Assembly (NCBI GenBank): GCA_017937285.1
Contig: JAGBDU010000009.1
Location: forward strand, 1-64,000
Direction: 5' to 3'
Source: Clostridia bacterium
GTDB lineage: Bacteria > Bacillota > Clostridia > TANB77 > CAG-508
DNA length: 64,000 nt
Numbering within the stretch: the stretch's first letter is position 1; the number at the start of each line of letters is the position of its first letter. The position numbers and the translations under genes are program-made. Below the pieces are notes generated by a model. It did no database searches. It saw only the letters and a list, made by a program, of their open reading frames with translations, and was not told the DNA's origin. Positions 35,623 to 47,600 of this stretch are shown one piece after another.

Positions 35623-37540
35623 TAAGATTAATGAAGAAGCAAAAAAAAGATTAATAAGACGAAAAACTGTAAAAGAGATGATTGCACCAACAGGAATAGA
35701 TGTTTCTAGCTTAGATCATTTAGAAATAATATCTAATGTAAATCGATTTGCCAGAAGTTTTTTTGTTGCCAATCTACCACGTATGTGTACATTTCCAGAA
35801 CTTTTTAGAGGAATGTATATGTTTGGAGATATAAATACTTCTGTATATATTAACCCAGTACAAGAATCAAAATCGCAAAATGATTTAAATAGAGTAATTA
35901 ATGAATTAGAAACAGAAAGAATTATGGCTGAAGATAGAGGTAATATAAATAGAGCAAGGTTGCTAGCACAAAAAAGATTTGAAACAGAAGATTTAAGAGA
36001 TCAAATTGCTGCAGGATTTAATAAAATGTTTGAAGCAACTATAGTATCTACATTATTTGCATATGATTTAAAAACATTAGATACATACACTAGATTACTT
36101 TCAAGTGAAATGGCAAAAAGTTTAGTTGATATAAAATCAGCTTGGGCTAGCCAAGAACAAGCATTTCAAACAAACTTGCCATTAATGCGAAAAAAAATAG
36201 GACAAAAACATCTTTTTGATAGAGGTTCAATGGGTACAGTATTTCCATTTGTAACATCTGAAATAGGGCATCCATCAGGTATTCCATTAGGATATAATGC
36301 GCAAACTGGTGTACCAATATTATTTGATAACTTTCATGAAAGTTTAACAAATTATAATATGGTTATATTTGCTAAATCTGGTGCTGGTAAATCTGTAACA
36401 ATGAAAACATTAATATCTAGATCAGCAGTTTTAATGGGAATTGAAAGTTTAGCTTTAGATGCAGAAGGTGAATACTCTATAGTTGCAGATAGCTTAGGAG
36501 GAATAAATGTTGTAATAAGCCCAAATTCTGGAACTGTAATAAATTTATTTGACCTAGAAACAGAAACTGTAAAAGATGAAATTACAGGTAAAGAAAAAAT
36601 GGTTTTAAATGTTGAAAGTAAAATTGAAGACGTTACACAGGCTTTAGTTACTATGGCAAAAGGTAGCACAAAGAGCAATGAAGTAAATGAGCTTACTAAG
36701 CAAATAATTGCTGAATCTGTTGCCGATGAGTATGCAAGGCTTGGTATTACGAGTGATCCTTCAAGTTTATATGTAAGCCAATCTGCAATAATTAAAAATG
36801 GAGAAATTGTAAGAGAAAAAAAGGAAATGCCTACAATAGGCAGTTGGTATAGGCAAATACAAGAAAAAGCAGCTAATAATACTAATGAAGATTATCAATT
36901 CCACTATAGTTATTTAATTAAAGTTATGAAACAATATATTAAAGAATATGACGGACAAATGTCATATTTTGATGGTCAATCAACATTTGATTTATTAGAA
37001 GAATCACCATTTATCAACCTAGATATATCTCAATTAGAGGAAAGATTTGCAAGACCATTAGCACAACAAATATTATTGTCTTGGATTTGGGAAAAATATG
37101 TTAAGAAAAATAGCGAAGATAGAAAAAAAGCAAGAAAAAAACGTGTTCTTGTAGATGAAGCATGGATGTTATTGCCTTATCCTGAAGCTGTAGACTTTTT
37201 AAACACAATGGCAAGACGTGCAAGAAAAAGAAATGTTTCGTTATCAATAATTTCACAAAGATTTCAAGATTTTTATGAAAAACCAGAAGTTCAAGCGGTA
37301 TTAACTTCATCAGATACAAAATTATTTTTGGCACAAGATAAAGCAGAAATAGAGTATCTAAGAGAAGTTTTTAAATTAAGCGAAGGAGAAGCAGGATTTT
37401 TAGTAACTTGCCAAAGAGGACAAGGTTTATTAAAAGTTGGACAAGATTCTGCAATAATAACAATAAGACCAACAGCAAAAGAGTTCCAATTTATGGAAAC
37501 TAATTTAAACAAAGTAATAGCTCAAAAATACGGAAAATAA
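35585..37540 (+). CDS. VirB4-type conjugation ATPase
   Basis: Hexameric motor of the type IV system. 651 residues with Walker A FAKSGAGKSVTMK near residue 265, Walker B VLVDEAWMLL near 521 and an SQRFQDF arginine-containing segment near 557 typical of VirB4/TraC. The N-terminal region is short compared with full VirB4, consistent with the upstream partner. Start within the previous gene, with AGAGAGG just upstream. Confidence 0.93.
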   Translation: MKKIKIEKSNQTDKINEEAKKRLIRRKTVKEMIAPTGIDVSSLDHLEIISNVNRFARSFFVANLPRMCTFPELFRGMYMFGDINTSVYINPVQESKSQNDLNRVINELETERIMAEDRGNINRARLLAQKRFETEDLRDQIAAGFNKMFEATIVSTLFAYDLKTLDTYTRLLSSEMAKSLVDIKSAWASQEQAFQTNLPLMRKKIGQKHLFDRGSMGTVFPFVTSEIGHPSGIPLGYNAQTGVPILFDNFHESLTNYNMVIFAKSGAGKSVTMKTLISRSAVLMGIESLALDAEGEYSIVADSLGGINVVISPNSGTVINLFDLETETVKDEITGKEKMVLNVESKIEDVTQALVTMAKGSTKSNEVNELTKQIIAESVADEYARLGITSDPSSLYVSQSAIIKNGEIVREKKEMPTIGSWYRQIQEKAANNTNEDYQFHYSYLIKVMKQYIKEYDGQMSYFDGQSTFDLLEESPFINLDISQLEERFARPLAQQILLSWIWEKYVKKNSEDRKKARKKRVLVDEAWMLLPYPEAVDFLNTMARRARKRNVSLSIISQRFQDFYEKPEVQAVLTSSDTKLFLAQDKAEIEYLREVFKLSEGEAGFLVTCQRGQGLLKVGQDSAIITIRPTAKEFQFMETNLNKVIAQKYGK

Positions 37541-37562
37541 AAGCAAGATAAACACTTTTATG

Positions 37563-37591
37563 TTGACAATATGCCAAAAACATTGTAAAAT
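37563..37591 (+). promoter_or_regulatory. Promoter of the virB6-like operon
   Basis: TTGACA (37563-37568), 17-base spacer, TAAAAT (37586-37591), 36 bases before the chosen start codon. Confidence 0.78.
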
Positions 37592-37626
37592 TAAGGGTAT
37601 ACAATAATGTGTTTTTAGGAGGAAAA

Positions 37627-40569
37627 ATGAAGAAAAATAAATTTTTTAGTAATTTTAAAAAAATAATAATAGTAATATTGTGTTCATTTACACTTTTTTT
37701 CTCCATGCCTATAAAATCAAAAGCTAGCATCTGGGAGGATTTAGTTGACGTAGTTTTAGAGTTACCTGATGCTGTTATGGCAATGTTAAATTGGTATGTA
37801 TCTGGTAAACCTGTTGTAAAAACAGATATTAATTTAAATTTAAAAGGATGGGATGGAGATACTAGGGGTACTATATATAATTTTGAAGTCACACCTTTTG
37901 ATATTTTTACATCTGGAATAACTGAAGAATATAAAGACTATAAAGGAGAAAGTAAATATACATATACAAAACTGCCTCTCTTAGACATTAATTTTTTTAA
38001 AGATAATAAAGTGAGATATCAAGGTAATTCAGCAGATATTTTAAAACCAGTAGTTTCAACTGTATATAATTCACTTAGAAATCTTGTTTTAGTTTTAATG
38101 ATGGTTATTTTGCTATATATAGGAGTAAGAATTATAATATCATCAGCAGTATCAGATCAAGTAAAATATAAGCAATGGTTAGTGGACTGGGTTGTAGGAA
38201 TATGTTTAGTTGTAATTATGCAATATATAATGAGTTTTTTAATGGAAGTTAATCAAATTGTTTTAGGTATGTTAGGTGATAATAAAGCCATATATTATTA
38301 TATCTCATTATCAAAATTAGGGGCAGGAACTGGAGAAAGTAGTTGGGGAGATATTAAATCTAAAGCTACAAGGGGAAGTAATGATTTCAATCCAGAATAT
38401 GAATATTTTTTTGATAAACATTTAGATATAGCAAATAGTGAAGCCGATTTAGAAACTATTAGTGACCAAGGAAACTTTCAACCTACGGATTCGGCTGGAA
38501 CTCCACTTGGTAGTGGGGCACCTTTTCAAGGCTATTTTAAAGTAGATTCCAGACTAGATTGGGGTAAAAATGAAAATGGAGTAATATTTACAAATGCAAG
38601 AATATTTAAATTTAGCGAATCTGCGGGTTATGCAGCGACAAAAACTGTAATATTACCAGCAATCAATGGTGTAAATACTGCACTTTCATGGCTTATTGAC
38701 GAAGAAAGAACAGCATATTTTAATGATAATTCGCTTTTTGTAAACAGCGAAGGAACGGAATGGGCAGATAAAGCAATCTATAGATGTAATTTAATGGAAT
38801 ATATTAGAACAATAACAACATTTGGTTCAAAATATGTATATATTTATAAAGGAAATAATTCGTATACATCTTTTACAGATTCTGAAGAAGTTGAAAAAAG
38901 TGATTCTGTATTTATGGGATATGCTTTATTGTATTTGTTATTAACAATTGAAACACTTATGTTTTTATATACGTATATAAAAAGAGTATTTAAATTAGCT
39001 TTTTATACTATGATTGCACCATTAATTGCATTTATGTATCCTATAGACAAATTAGGAGATGGAAAAGCACAAGCATTTAATACATGGTTTAAGGAATATT
39101 TATTTAATGTATTAATACAACCATTACATTTATTGTTATATACAATATTTATATATTCTGCTATGGAGCTTATGCATGAAAGTATTATATATGCAATAGG
39201 TGCTTATGCATATATGATTGCAGCAGAAAAATTCTTTAAAAAGATATTCGGATTTGATAAAGCACCAGTCGGTGGTCCAGGAGCACTAGGTAGTCCTTTA
39301 GCTGGAGGTCTTGCAATGAGAGGATTAGATAAAATTTCTGGAAAAGGACCTTTTGGAAAAGGTGCTGGAAAAGTTGATGACAAGGGTAAGAAAAAAAATA
39401 AAATTAATTTTGCAACAAATCCAAATGCAAATCCAAATACAAATTCAGTACAACCAAATAGTAATGGAAGAAAAAATGGCAATATTCCATCATCAGGAGG
39501 CTTTTTAAATAGAGCTGGGGGATATGCAAAAGGTATAGGAAATACATTATCAAAAAACGGAGCTCGTTTTGTTTCGGGTGGAAAAACTGGAAACTGGAAT
39601 CAAATAACTAGAGGAATGGTTATCAGAGGAGCAGGTGGTCGTGTTGGAAAAGCAGCTAAATGGGCTGGTAAAAAGGCTGCCGGTTTTGGAGGCGGTTTAA
39701 TAGGCGGTGCAGCTGGATTAGCAGCAGGTGTTTTATCAGGTACTATTGCTAGTGCTGTAACTGGTGAAGATAAAATGGCAGATGCAATGCAAAAAGGAGC
39801 ACTTGCAGGAGGAGCTGTTGGTATGGCTGGAGCTCAAAGACTTTACGATAAAGCAGGTTCTGGAATAAGTTCATTACATCAATCAGCAAAAGAATGGCAA
39901 GCAAGTGAAAATGGTGGTGGAGATACTAAGTTAGCTGCTACTATGAAATACGAAAATCTTTATGAAGAAATTCCAGACGTATTAGACGGTATGACTAAAG
40001 AAGAGAAGGCTGATTTTATGAATGTGCTAGAGCAAAGCAATAATGTCACTGCAGATAATGCCGAAACAGTACTAAAGAATATAAGAAATGGTGATAGCGC
40101 AAAAGAGATAACAGAATCACTAAAAGCAAATAAAGAATTTGGTGATTTAAGAAGTAAAAGTAATATGGAATCATATATTGCTGCTAATAAATCTAAGGTA
40201 GATATAAGCACTGCAAGTGCTACTCAAAGACAAGACGCTCAAGAGCAAGCCAACAAAATAGCAAAAGCTAAGAAAGAAAAGGCAATTGAAGAGGCAGAAG
40301 AAAAATTAAATGCAATTTCAAGAAATGCAAATAGCGAATTAGCAGATATTCAAATTAGGGGCGGTGACGGAACAGCAACAAAGCGTAAATACATTAAACA
40401 AGCTTCAAAAGCAAGAAAAGCATTGGATGATGCTAAGAATATGTCTGATACTGCTTCTCAAGAAGAGATTAATAAAATATTAGAAGCAAATATGGAAAAA
40501 CAACAAGTTGAGGAATTACAGAAGAAAGCTCAAGATTTACAAAGAATGCAACGAGGCAAAAAGAAATAA
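37627..40569 (+). CDS. VirB6/TrbL-like polytopic membrane protein
   Basis: About 980 residues. Signal peptide, then about six transmembrane helices (around residues 145-165, 185-205, 440-470, 480-500, 510-535) in the pattern of VirB6/TrbL channel subunits. From about residue 545 it becomes a glycine-rich cytoplasmic or peripheral region (FGKGAGKVDDKGKK, many GG pairs) and finally a long coiled coil with alanine-rich helices. The frame begins at GTG 37609, but AGGAGG at 37617-37622 points to the ATG at 37627. Confidence 0.8.
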   Translation: MKKNKFFSNFKKIIIVILCSFTLFFSMPIKSKASIWEDLVDVVLELPDAVMAMLNWYVSGKPVVKTDINLNLKGWDGDTRGTIYNFEVTPFDIFTSGITEEYKDYKGESKYTYTKLPLLDINFFKDNKVRYQGNSADILKPVVSTVYNSLRNLVLVLMMVILLYIGVRIIISSAVSDQVKYKQWLVDWVVGICLVVIMQYIMSFLMEVNQIVLGMLGDNKAIYYYISLSKLGAGTGESSWGDIKSKATRGSNDFNPEYEYFFDKHLDIANSEADLETISDQGNFQPTDSAGTPLGSGAPFQGYFKVDSRLDWGKNENGVIFTNARIFKFSESAGYAATKTVILPAINGVNTALSWLIDEERTAYFNDNSLFVNSEGTEWADKAIYRCNLMEYIRTITTFGSKYVYIYKGNNSYTSFTDSEEVEKSDSVFMGYALLYLLLTIETLMFLYTYIKRVFKLAFYTMIAPLIAFMYPIDKLGDGKAQAFNTWFKEYLFNVLIQPLHLLLYTIFIYSAMELMHESIIYAIGAYAYMIAAEKFFKKIFGFDKAPVGGPGALGSPLAGGLAMRGLDKISGKGPFGKGAGKVDDKGKKKNKINFATNPNANPNTNSVQPNSNGRKNGNIPSSGGFLNRAGGYAKGIGNTLSKNGARFVSGGKTGNWNQITRGMVIRGAGGRVGKAAKWAGKKAAGFGGGLIGGAAGLAAGVLSGTIASAVTGEDKMADAMQKGALAGGAVGMAGAQRLYDKAGSGISSLHQSAKEWQASENGGGDTKLAATMKYENLYEEIPDVLDGMTKEEKADFMNVLEQSNNVTADNAETVLKNIRNGDSAKEITESLKANKEFGDLRSKSNMESYIAANKSKVDISTASATQRQDAQEQANKIAKAKKEKAIEEAEEKLNAISRNANSELADIQIRGGDGTATKRKYIKQASKARKALDDAKNMSDTASQEEINKILEANMEKQQVEELQKKAQDLQRMQRGKKK

Positions 40570-40596
40570 AATAAATAACAAATATAGGAGTTAATT

Positions 40597-41622
40597 ATGT
40601 TTTTTAAAGTATTAAGTCGTTTTAAAGACAATAGAACAAAGTTAATAATAATATTAGTTATAATAGGATTGATAGTTGTGTTTATAAAATCAATGGATAA
40701 ATATTTATTAGAAGAAAGGAGTAATAGCAGTAGTAGTAATTATACTACTGCTATTACCAAAAAAGAGGATAATCAACTTGAAATAGAAACAATGCCAGTA
40801 TCTAATAATTCTGATACTAATAATGTTAAGTTTAAGGATAGTTCAATAAATAATGCTGAAAAAGCTGTAAGCGTTTTTGCATATTATTGTAATAATGGAC
40901 AAATAGAATACGCGTATAATATGCTAACAGATGATTGCAAAGAATTACTATACCCTACCCAAGAACAATTTTATAAAAATTATTATCAAAGAATTTTTTC
41001 GGATGAAAAACAATGCAATTATACTAAATATGCAGACAAAGAAAATATATATAGGATTATATTTGAAAGTGATCCTTTAACAACAGGAAAAGTTAATTCA
41101 GATGATAACGTAATCGAGTATATTACTGCTGTAGAGCATAATGGAACTTATAAACTTAATATATCAGGTCTTATAAAAAAAGAAAATTTAAGTATAAAAA
41201 ATAGCAATAAATATTTAGAAGCCGAAATTATAAATAAAATTACATATATGGATTATGAGCTATATACAGTAAAGATAAAAAATACAACATTAGTAAATAT
41301 GTTTTTGAGTAGTATGATAGGCAATAATGAAATATATTTGCAAGATGATGATGGAAATAAATTTTTTATTGCAAATGAAGAATATACTCAAGATGATGTA
41401 ACAATAAAATATAGATCTGAATCTACGGTACAATTAAAATTTAATAAAAAATATATAACTGGTGATAAAAAAATAAAAAAAATTATTTTTAATAATATAA
41501 GATTAGTTAATAGAAAATATTACGACAATACTATTTCAAAGCAAGTAGACGACAATACTATTATATATGAAGATAAGATGACAACATACAATTCTAATTT
41601 TAAATTTGAAATAAATATGTAA
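40597..41622 (+). CDS. Membrane-anchored protein with NTF2-like repeat, secretion locus
   Basis: 341 residues: an N-terminal transmembrane helix (about 14-32), a Ser/Asn-rich linker and an extracellular part with AEKAVSVFAYYCNNGQIEYA followed by DDCKELLYPTQEQFYKNY, the same helical pattern as the proteins at 31156 and 47892. The C-terminal half is beta-rich. A VirB8/TcpC-like role is possible but unproven. AGGAG site before ATG. Confidence 0.7.
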   Translation: MFFKVLSRFKDNRTKLIIILVIIGLIVVFIKSMDKYLLEERSNSSSSNYTTAITKKEDNQLEIETMPVSNNSDTNNVKFKDSSINNAEKAVSVFAYYCNNGQIEYAYNMLTDDCKELLYPTQEQFYKNYYQRIFSDEKQCNYTKYADKENIYRIIFESDPLTTGKVNSDDNVIEYITAVEHNGTYKLNISGLIKKENLSIKNSNKYLEAEIINKITYMDYELYTVKIKNTTLVNMFLSSMIGNNEIYLQDDDGNKFFIANEEYTQDDVTIKYRSESTVQLKFNKKYITGDKKIKKIIFNNIRLVNRKYYDNTISKQVDDNTIIYEDKMTTYNSNFKFEINM

Positions 41623-41659
41623 ATTTTATATTTGGTGTAGATGGGAGGTGAGATAACAT

Positions 41660-44600
41660 ATGGACGAGCAAAACCAAAATGAAGAGCAAGAACAACAAAA
41701 TATGCAAGATCAAATGCAGAGCACAGCTGAAACAACAATGCAAGCAGCTCATAAAACCAAGGAAGCAGCAAGGGCAGCAGCTAGAGCACCAGGAGTTGCT
41801 TTAAGGGCAACTGGAACTGCAATGGAGGTATCAGGAAAGATATTAGAAGGAATGGGTAAAGGACTTCAAGTAGGAGGTAAGAGACTTCAAAAAGCAGGTG
41901 ATGCGACAGAGAAAACAGGTAAAGCAATGTATAAAGCTGGTAAAGCTACTTTTGATGCAGGTAAATCAGTTTGTGGCCAACTATTTGGATTAGGTTCAAT
42001 TGTTGGTATTCCAATGTGTTTAGCTGGTATACTTACAATGGGAGTTGGTAAAGCAACAGAATACCTAGGTAAAGCTATTAATAAAATTGGTGTATTGATA
42101 GAAAAAGTAGGAAAAAAAGTTGAACAAGCTGGTATAGCTATGGCAAAAGCCGGTCAAAAATTGAAAGAGGCTGGAAATAAGGCAATAAACGCTGCAAATG
42201 CTGCTACTGGAGCTGGTGGTATAGGCGGTCGGTGCAGATTCATCGGGTAGTAGTTCTGATGATGGAGAAAGTACTGGCGGAATTCCTGGAATTGGTGGCC
42301 TTTTTAGAAGAAAAGGAAAAAAAATAGCTATAATAGTGTTAGCAATTGTGATAGCGATTATAATAATTGTTTTAGCTACTAAATACTCAACAGTTGACGA
42401 TGGAAAATACAAAGAAGGTGATTTATCAAATGTTCCATATGTTATTTCATCTATGGTAATGGATAAACTTGTAATTGTTAATGATAGTACAGGTAATTAT
42501 ACATATGCATTTCAAAATAAAGAGGGAAAAATAGTAACATTAGATGAATCATTAGATGAAGCTTTAGAAACACTAAGAGAAAATGGCTCAACATCAATAA
42601 ATTTATTAGGAGAAGATTCGTTAGATACAGAAAAGAAAGAGCTACTTAAAAAAATGCTCCAAGCTGAAATTGCAACACAATATCCAGACTTAACTTTAAA
42701 TGAAGATTTAGGTTTAGCAAGTTCGAGTATGCTTTCTGGAGGAGGAAATCAATTATTTTTGCAGAAAGCAGAAGAAATAAAAAGAAAGATTGCAGAGGAA
42801 GGTTATACGTACAGCTTTGCAGATCCAAGAAACTCAAAAGGAATTTGTTGTGCTTCATATGTATCTTGGGCATTACAAGAGGCAGGTTATGACTTTTTGG
42901 AAGGCAGTGTTTTAATAAATGGTGCGGTAAGGCTTAGTAGAAGATGTGAACAGCATGGATTTGAACGAGTATATTATGGTAAAACTTTAAGTGTGGAAGA
43001 GGCAGGATTACAACCTGGAGATATAGTTGTCGAAGGATCTGGACCAACTGATGATGAAATAACACATGTTCAAATATATGTAGGTAAAAATTCGGAAGGA
43101 GCAAATGTGTGGTACAATGCTGGAAGTAGTGATCCAGGAGCTAATAGTATAGGTACTATGCCAGGAGAAGATACATTTTCTAATCCTCGTGCGAATGATC
43201 ATTATATTGTTTGGGTATATAGAGTGCCACAAATAGGTTCAGGTTCAACAAATTCGAGCACTGTTGATAGAACAGTAACAGATAATAGTGCAGCTGAAGT
43301 AGATGGTGTGAATGATTACTGCGTAAAAATAGATGAACCAGATTCAATGCCTGTTTTAAATGAAGCACAATTATTAGAAATAGTTGAAAAATCAAATAGA
43401 AGTGAAGAAGCAAAAGCAACTATGAGAGAAGTTATGCCAAGTATAGTAAAAGCACAAGAAAAATATAAAGTAAATGCTGTATTCTGTTTAGCTGTAACAT
43501 TACAAGAAAGTGGCTGGGGAACTGGCTGGGACTTAATTGATAAAAGTACATACAATTGGACTAGTGTAAAAACCACTGGAAGTAATGGCTATAGAGATAG
43601 AAAAGGCCAAATGTGGCAGATATACGAAAGCTGGGAAGACTGTACAAATAGTTGGTTTGAATTAATAGCAGAAAACAAAAATTATTATTTTTCTCAAGGT
43701 GATTATACGTGTAATTCTATTGGAGAACATTATTGTACTGAGCCACCTAACTGGGGAGGTGCAGTTTCAAAACATATAGAAACATTTTACGGGTATTTAG
43801 GAATTACACCAAACGTAGTAGGTGTTGATGCTGGAAATGCGGTATATGCCAATTCAAATACAATGCAAGAAGATACTGGTGATATAAAAACAGACCAAGA
43901 AATAAAAAATGAAGATACAGTACAAGGTGGTATAAAATTACAAAGAAAAGATGAAGATGGTAATGTAATAGATTTAACATATACATCAACTAAAAATTTT
44001 AAAGCATTAGTTTCACAAAATTCTGAAGACGCACTAAAATATTATACAATAGTAAAAACAAGTGGTAGTAGCAATAAATCAAATAGTAACACTCAATCTT
44101 CAGGAAGTGCTGCATGGGGAGTAACAATAAGTTATGAAAATTGGAGTGCATATAGATATGCTATTGGTGCAGAAGATGTTAGTTATGATGATATGTTCGT
44201 TAAAGGTTATATAACACAAGATAGAAAAAAATATATCGTAACTACAACTGGTGGATATAGATATGCAGGACCAGGAGTACAATTAGAATCAAATGTTGAC
44301 TTATTTGCTGAAGAAGGAATAGATATAAATTCACAACCTGTTGGCTCAGAAATTGATTGTGAAATAGTACATAGGGTATCACAAAAAGCATTAAGTAATG
44401 TGGCAGAGTATGTTAAAAAAGATGCTGAAAGCCATGGAGTTACATTAAATGAAAATCAAATATTAGCTGTAGCAGATGTATATTATATGTGGGGACCATG
44501 GAGTCCACATTCACAAGCATTTTGGAGTGCATATGCTACATATGGAGATTCGGATGAATTAGGAAAAATTTATAGTGAATTTTATTATTTACCAGAAAAT

Positions 44601-47600
44601 TCTACATCAGAAGATTTAGCTAATTTAAATAATCATAATAATTCAAGATGCGCTTCAAGGTGGATGATGTTTAAATATGGTAAATATGTATCTAGTGCTA
44701 AAACTTATAAGCCTGAGGATTTTACACAAATTTCTACAACAAGTAACAATAACTCAAATAAAAAAAATAATTCATCAGATAAAACATCAGACAATAAGAA
44801 TAATACAAAAACAAATAGCACTAAGGATTCAAAAGATAAAACAAATAATACATCAGATAGTTCAACAAAAACAAGTGTTACATCATTAGATAATTTCTTA
44901 TTTATTGGAGATTCAAGATATCATGGCATAGAAAATAATTTAACAGCTTTAGGAACTAACATTACAGCTATTGGTGTAGGAAGCTCTTTTGCAAGTGAAT
45001 GGGTTAATGTAACTAAGAATGGTAGTGGAACTGTAAAAGGTGAATCTGTTACGTTGCCAACAAGCGCAGCAGGTATATCTGTCCTATTAGGCACAAATGG
45101 TGCAGGTAGTGATAGCGAAATTAATTCATTAAAAGAAGTTTTAAATAATTTACATGAAAGATATCCAAATACGCCAATATTTGCTAACAGTTTATATCAG
45201 ATATCAACAGCATATGGACCATCATATAGTGCACAAGGTTTAAATGTTACAAACGAAGGAATGAAAGCAGCAATTGAAAAAGTAAATCAAGCACTAAAAG
45301 ATTTTTGTAATCAAAATAATTCGTGGGCATATTATGTAGATATAACTAAAGATTTAGAAGGTGAAGATGGTTATTTAAAATATGAGTATTCACCATCAAA
45401 CGATGGATTGCATATAACTGGTAGTGAAGGTGTGGAAATATTAGTAAACAATATAAAAAATGGAATATTAAATGCAGATGCAACAAGTACTGATAATTCT
45501 GAAAACAACAATTCAAGACCAGGATTTTCAATAATTGTAGCAAATAGAACAGATACGAATATGCTGGTAACAGACACATATGAATACGCAGAATCGTTTG
45601 CTATTGAAAAAGCAAATGGTCATAGAATAAATGGTGTAAATCAATCTACAGATACTCCAGCAGATCAGATTGTAAGATCTACAAGTTCAACTAGATATTC
45701 TTTACAAAATGTAGATTATCAAACAGCATTACAAAACTTTACTTTATATTTTGACTTTTTATGGGCTATTTTAGCTGATTCACATAATCAAAAAATGGTA
45801 ACAAAATGGGCAGAGCTAGTATGTGATAATATAGGTGAAAATAGTAAAGTTGTTATAACTGTATATAATGACACAAGTACAAGCCAATCTTTATCAAGTC
45901 AAAATAAAGGAACAATAACTAAAGTAACTAGCAGCGAAGATGGAGATTTAGCATATCATGATGTATATAGTATAATTGAAACAACAACTACAATGACGGT
46001 TAAATTAATATCAAAAGCATGTATAACAAATGCAGATACATGGTTAATAAACTATAAAAACGAAGCTGAATCTTATTCAAAATATAAATCAAAATCAGAA
46101 GAAAAAATTCTTGAAAAAACAAACTTAAAATCAGACGATCCAAATATAATTAAAATACTTAAAAAATATGAAGGAACATTAAAAACACTTACAAAAGAAG
46201 AATACATAGTAGACGAAATGCTTGAAGATAACGAAAAAGTTTCTTTTATGATAGATGTTTATAGTTATATATTAGATGTAGCAAATGGAAAAGAAAAAGA
46301 TGAAATAGATATTAAATTAGATAGTTTATTAGATACAAGTTTATTTGATTTAAGCAAAACAGAAGAAGTAAAAGTAACTAGAGTTTTGTTATATGATAGT
46401 TTAAATATAAATGATGAAACACTGCAATTATTATATAAGGCTGTAGAAAAAATATGTGAACCTTATGGTGATGATGATGATAATACTAAAAGAAAGAAAT
46501 ATGTTACAAGTGTTATATTAAATAGAGCAATGTCATCCGAATTTCCAAGTAGTGTAAAAGAGGTGTTAACTCAAAAATATCAATTTGAAAACTACAATCC
46601 AAAGGTTTTAAAGGAAAATATTACAATTTCAGATTCAACTAAAGAAGCTGTAGATACAATAGTTGTTGCTGGAGATTGCGCTAAGCATAGTGTATATTTT
46701 GCAAAACCTTCAACAGCAGAAAAAAATAAGTGGGATGAGAAATTTACATTTACATTTAATGATGGTGATGAAACAGATAATTCGTTTAATTATTATACAA
46801 CAGATGAAGTAGACTCAGAGCTTAAAAAATATGAAATTACAATTAAGGGAAGGTTAACTAGACCATCAATTAAAGGTAGAAAAATAATTAAATGGGCAAA
46901 AGGACATGTTGGAAGTTCAAAATTTGATAATAAATATGAAAATAAAACAATGAATTCTAGTAATTCAAGCCCAGAGTTTATAAAATCGGCATATTATGCA
47001 GGTGGCTTAGAATATATTTCTGGAGATATACCATGCCCAAATGAAATAGAATACTATGAAGATGGAACAGTAGATTATTCTAAAATACCAGAAACAGCAG
47101 TAATTGTAGCAGATAATGGAATTGCTTCATTATACATTGGTGATGGATACGTAATAGAAGCCGGTGGAGCAAAAATCCAAAAAGTGCCAATCGATGAATC
47201 ACAAGGTGCAGGACATTTTAAAGGTTGGGGATTTGCAGCAGAAGACCAAGATGCAGCTAGAGATGAATTAGTTGTAGTAGTTGGCGCTGGAAATTATGCA
47301 CAAGGCTGGACACCATTAGAAGATTATTCTGAAGGATATAGTGGAATATATACATGTGGTGATAAATCATATAAAACATATATGCAAGGAGGAAGTGCCC
47401 CATGGGCTTACGAACCATTTTCAGAGTCTGGTAGCTATGCAGAAGCAGCTTGTGGAGTAACAACAGTTGCGACGATATTAACTGGATATGGAGTTGATGT
47501 AACTCCATATGATGTTGGTACATATGCGTATAGTGTTGTTGGCGCACCAGTAGGAAGCACAACTACTGCCGTAACTGGATATTATGCCATGACGGAATGT

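Noticed and set aside
10567-42232. Treating the four split genes as ordinary pseudogenes
   Set aside because: Each has only one lesion, all four lesions are the same extra C making CGG in the same phase, and long open frames with intact motifs continue afterwards. Independent decay would give varied lesions.
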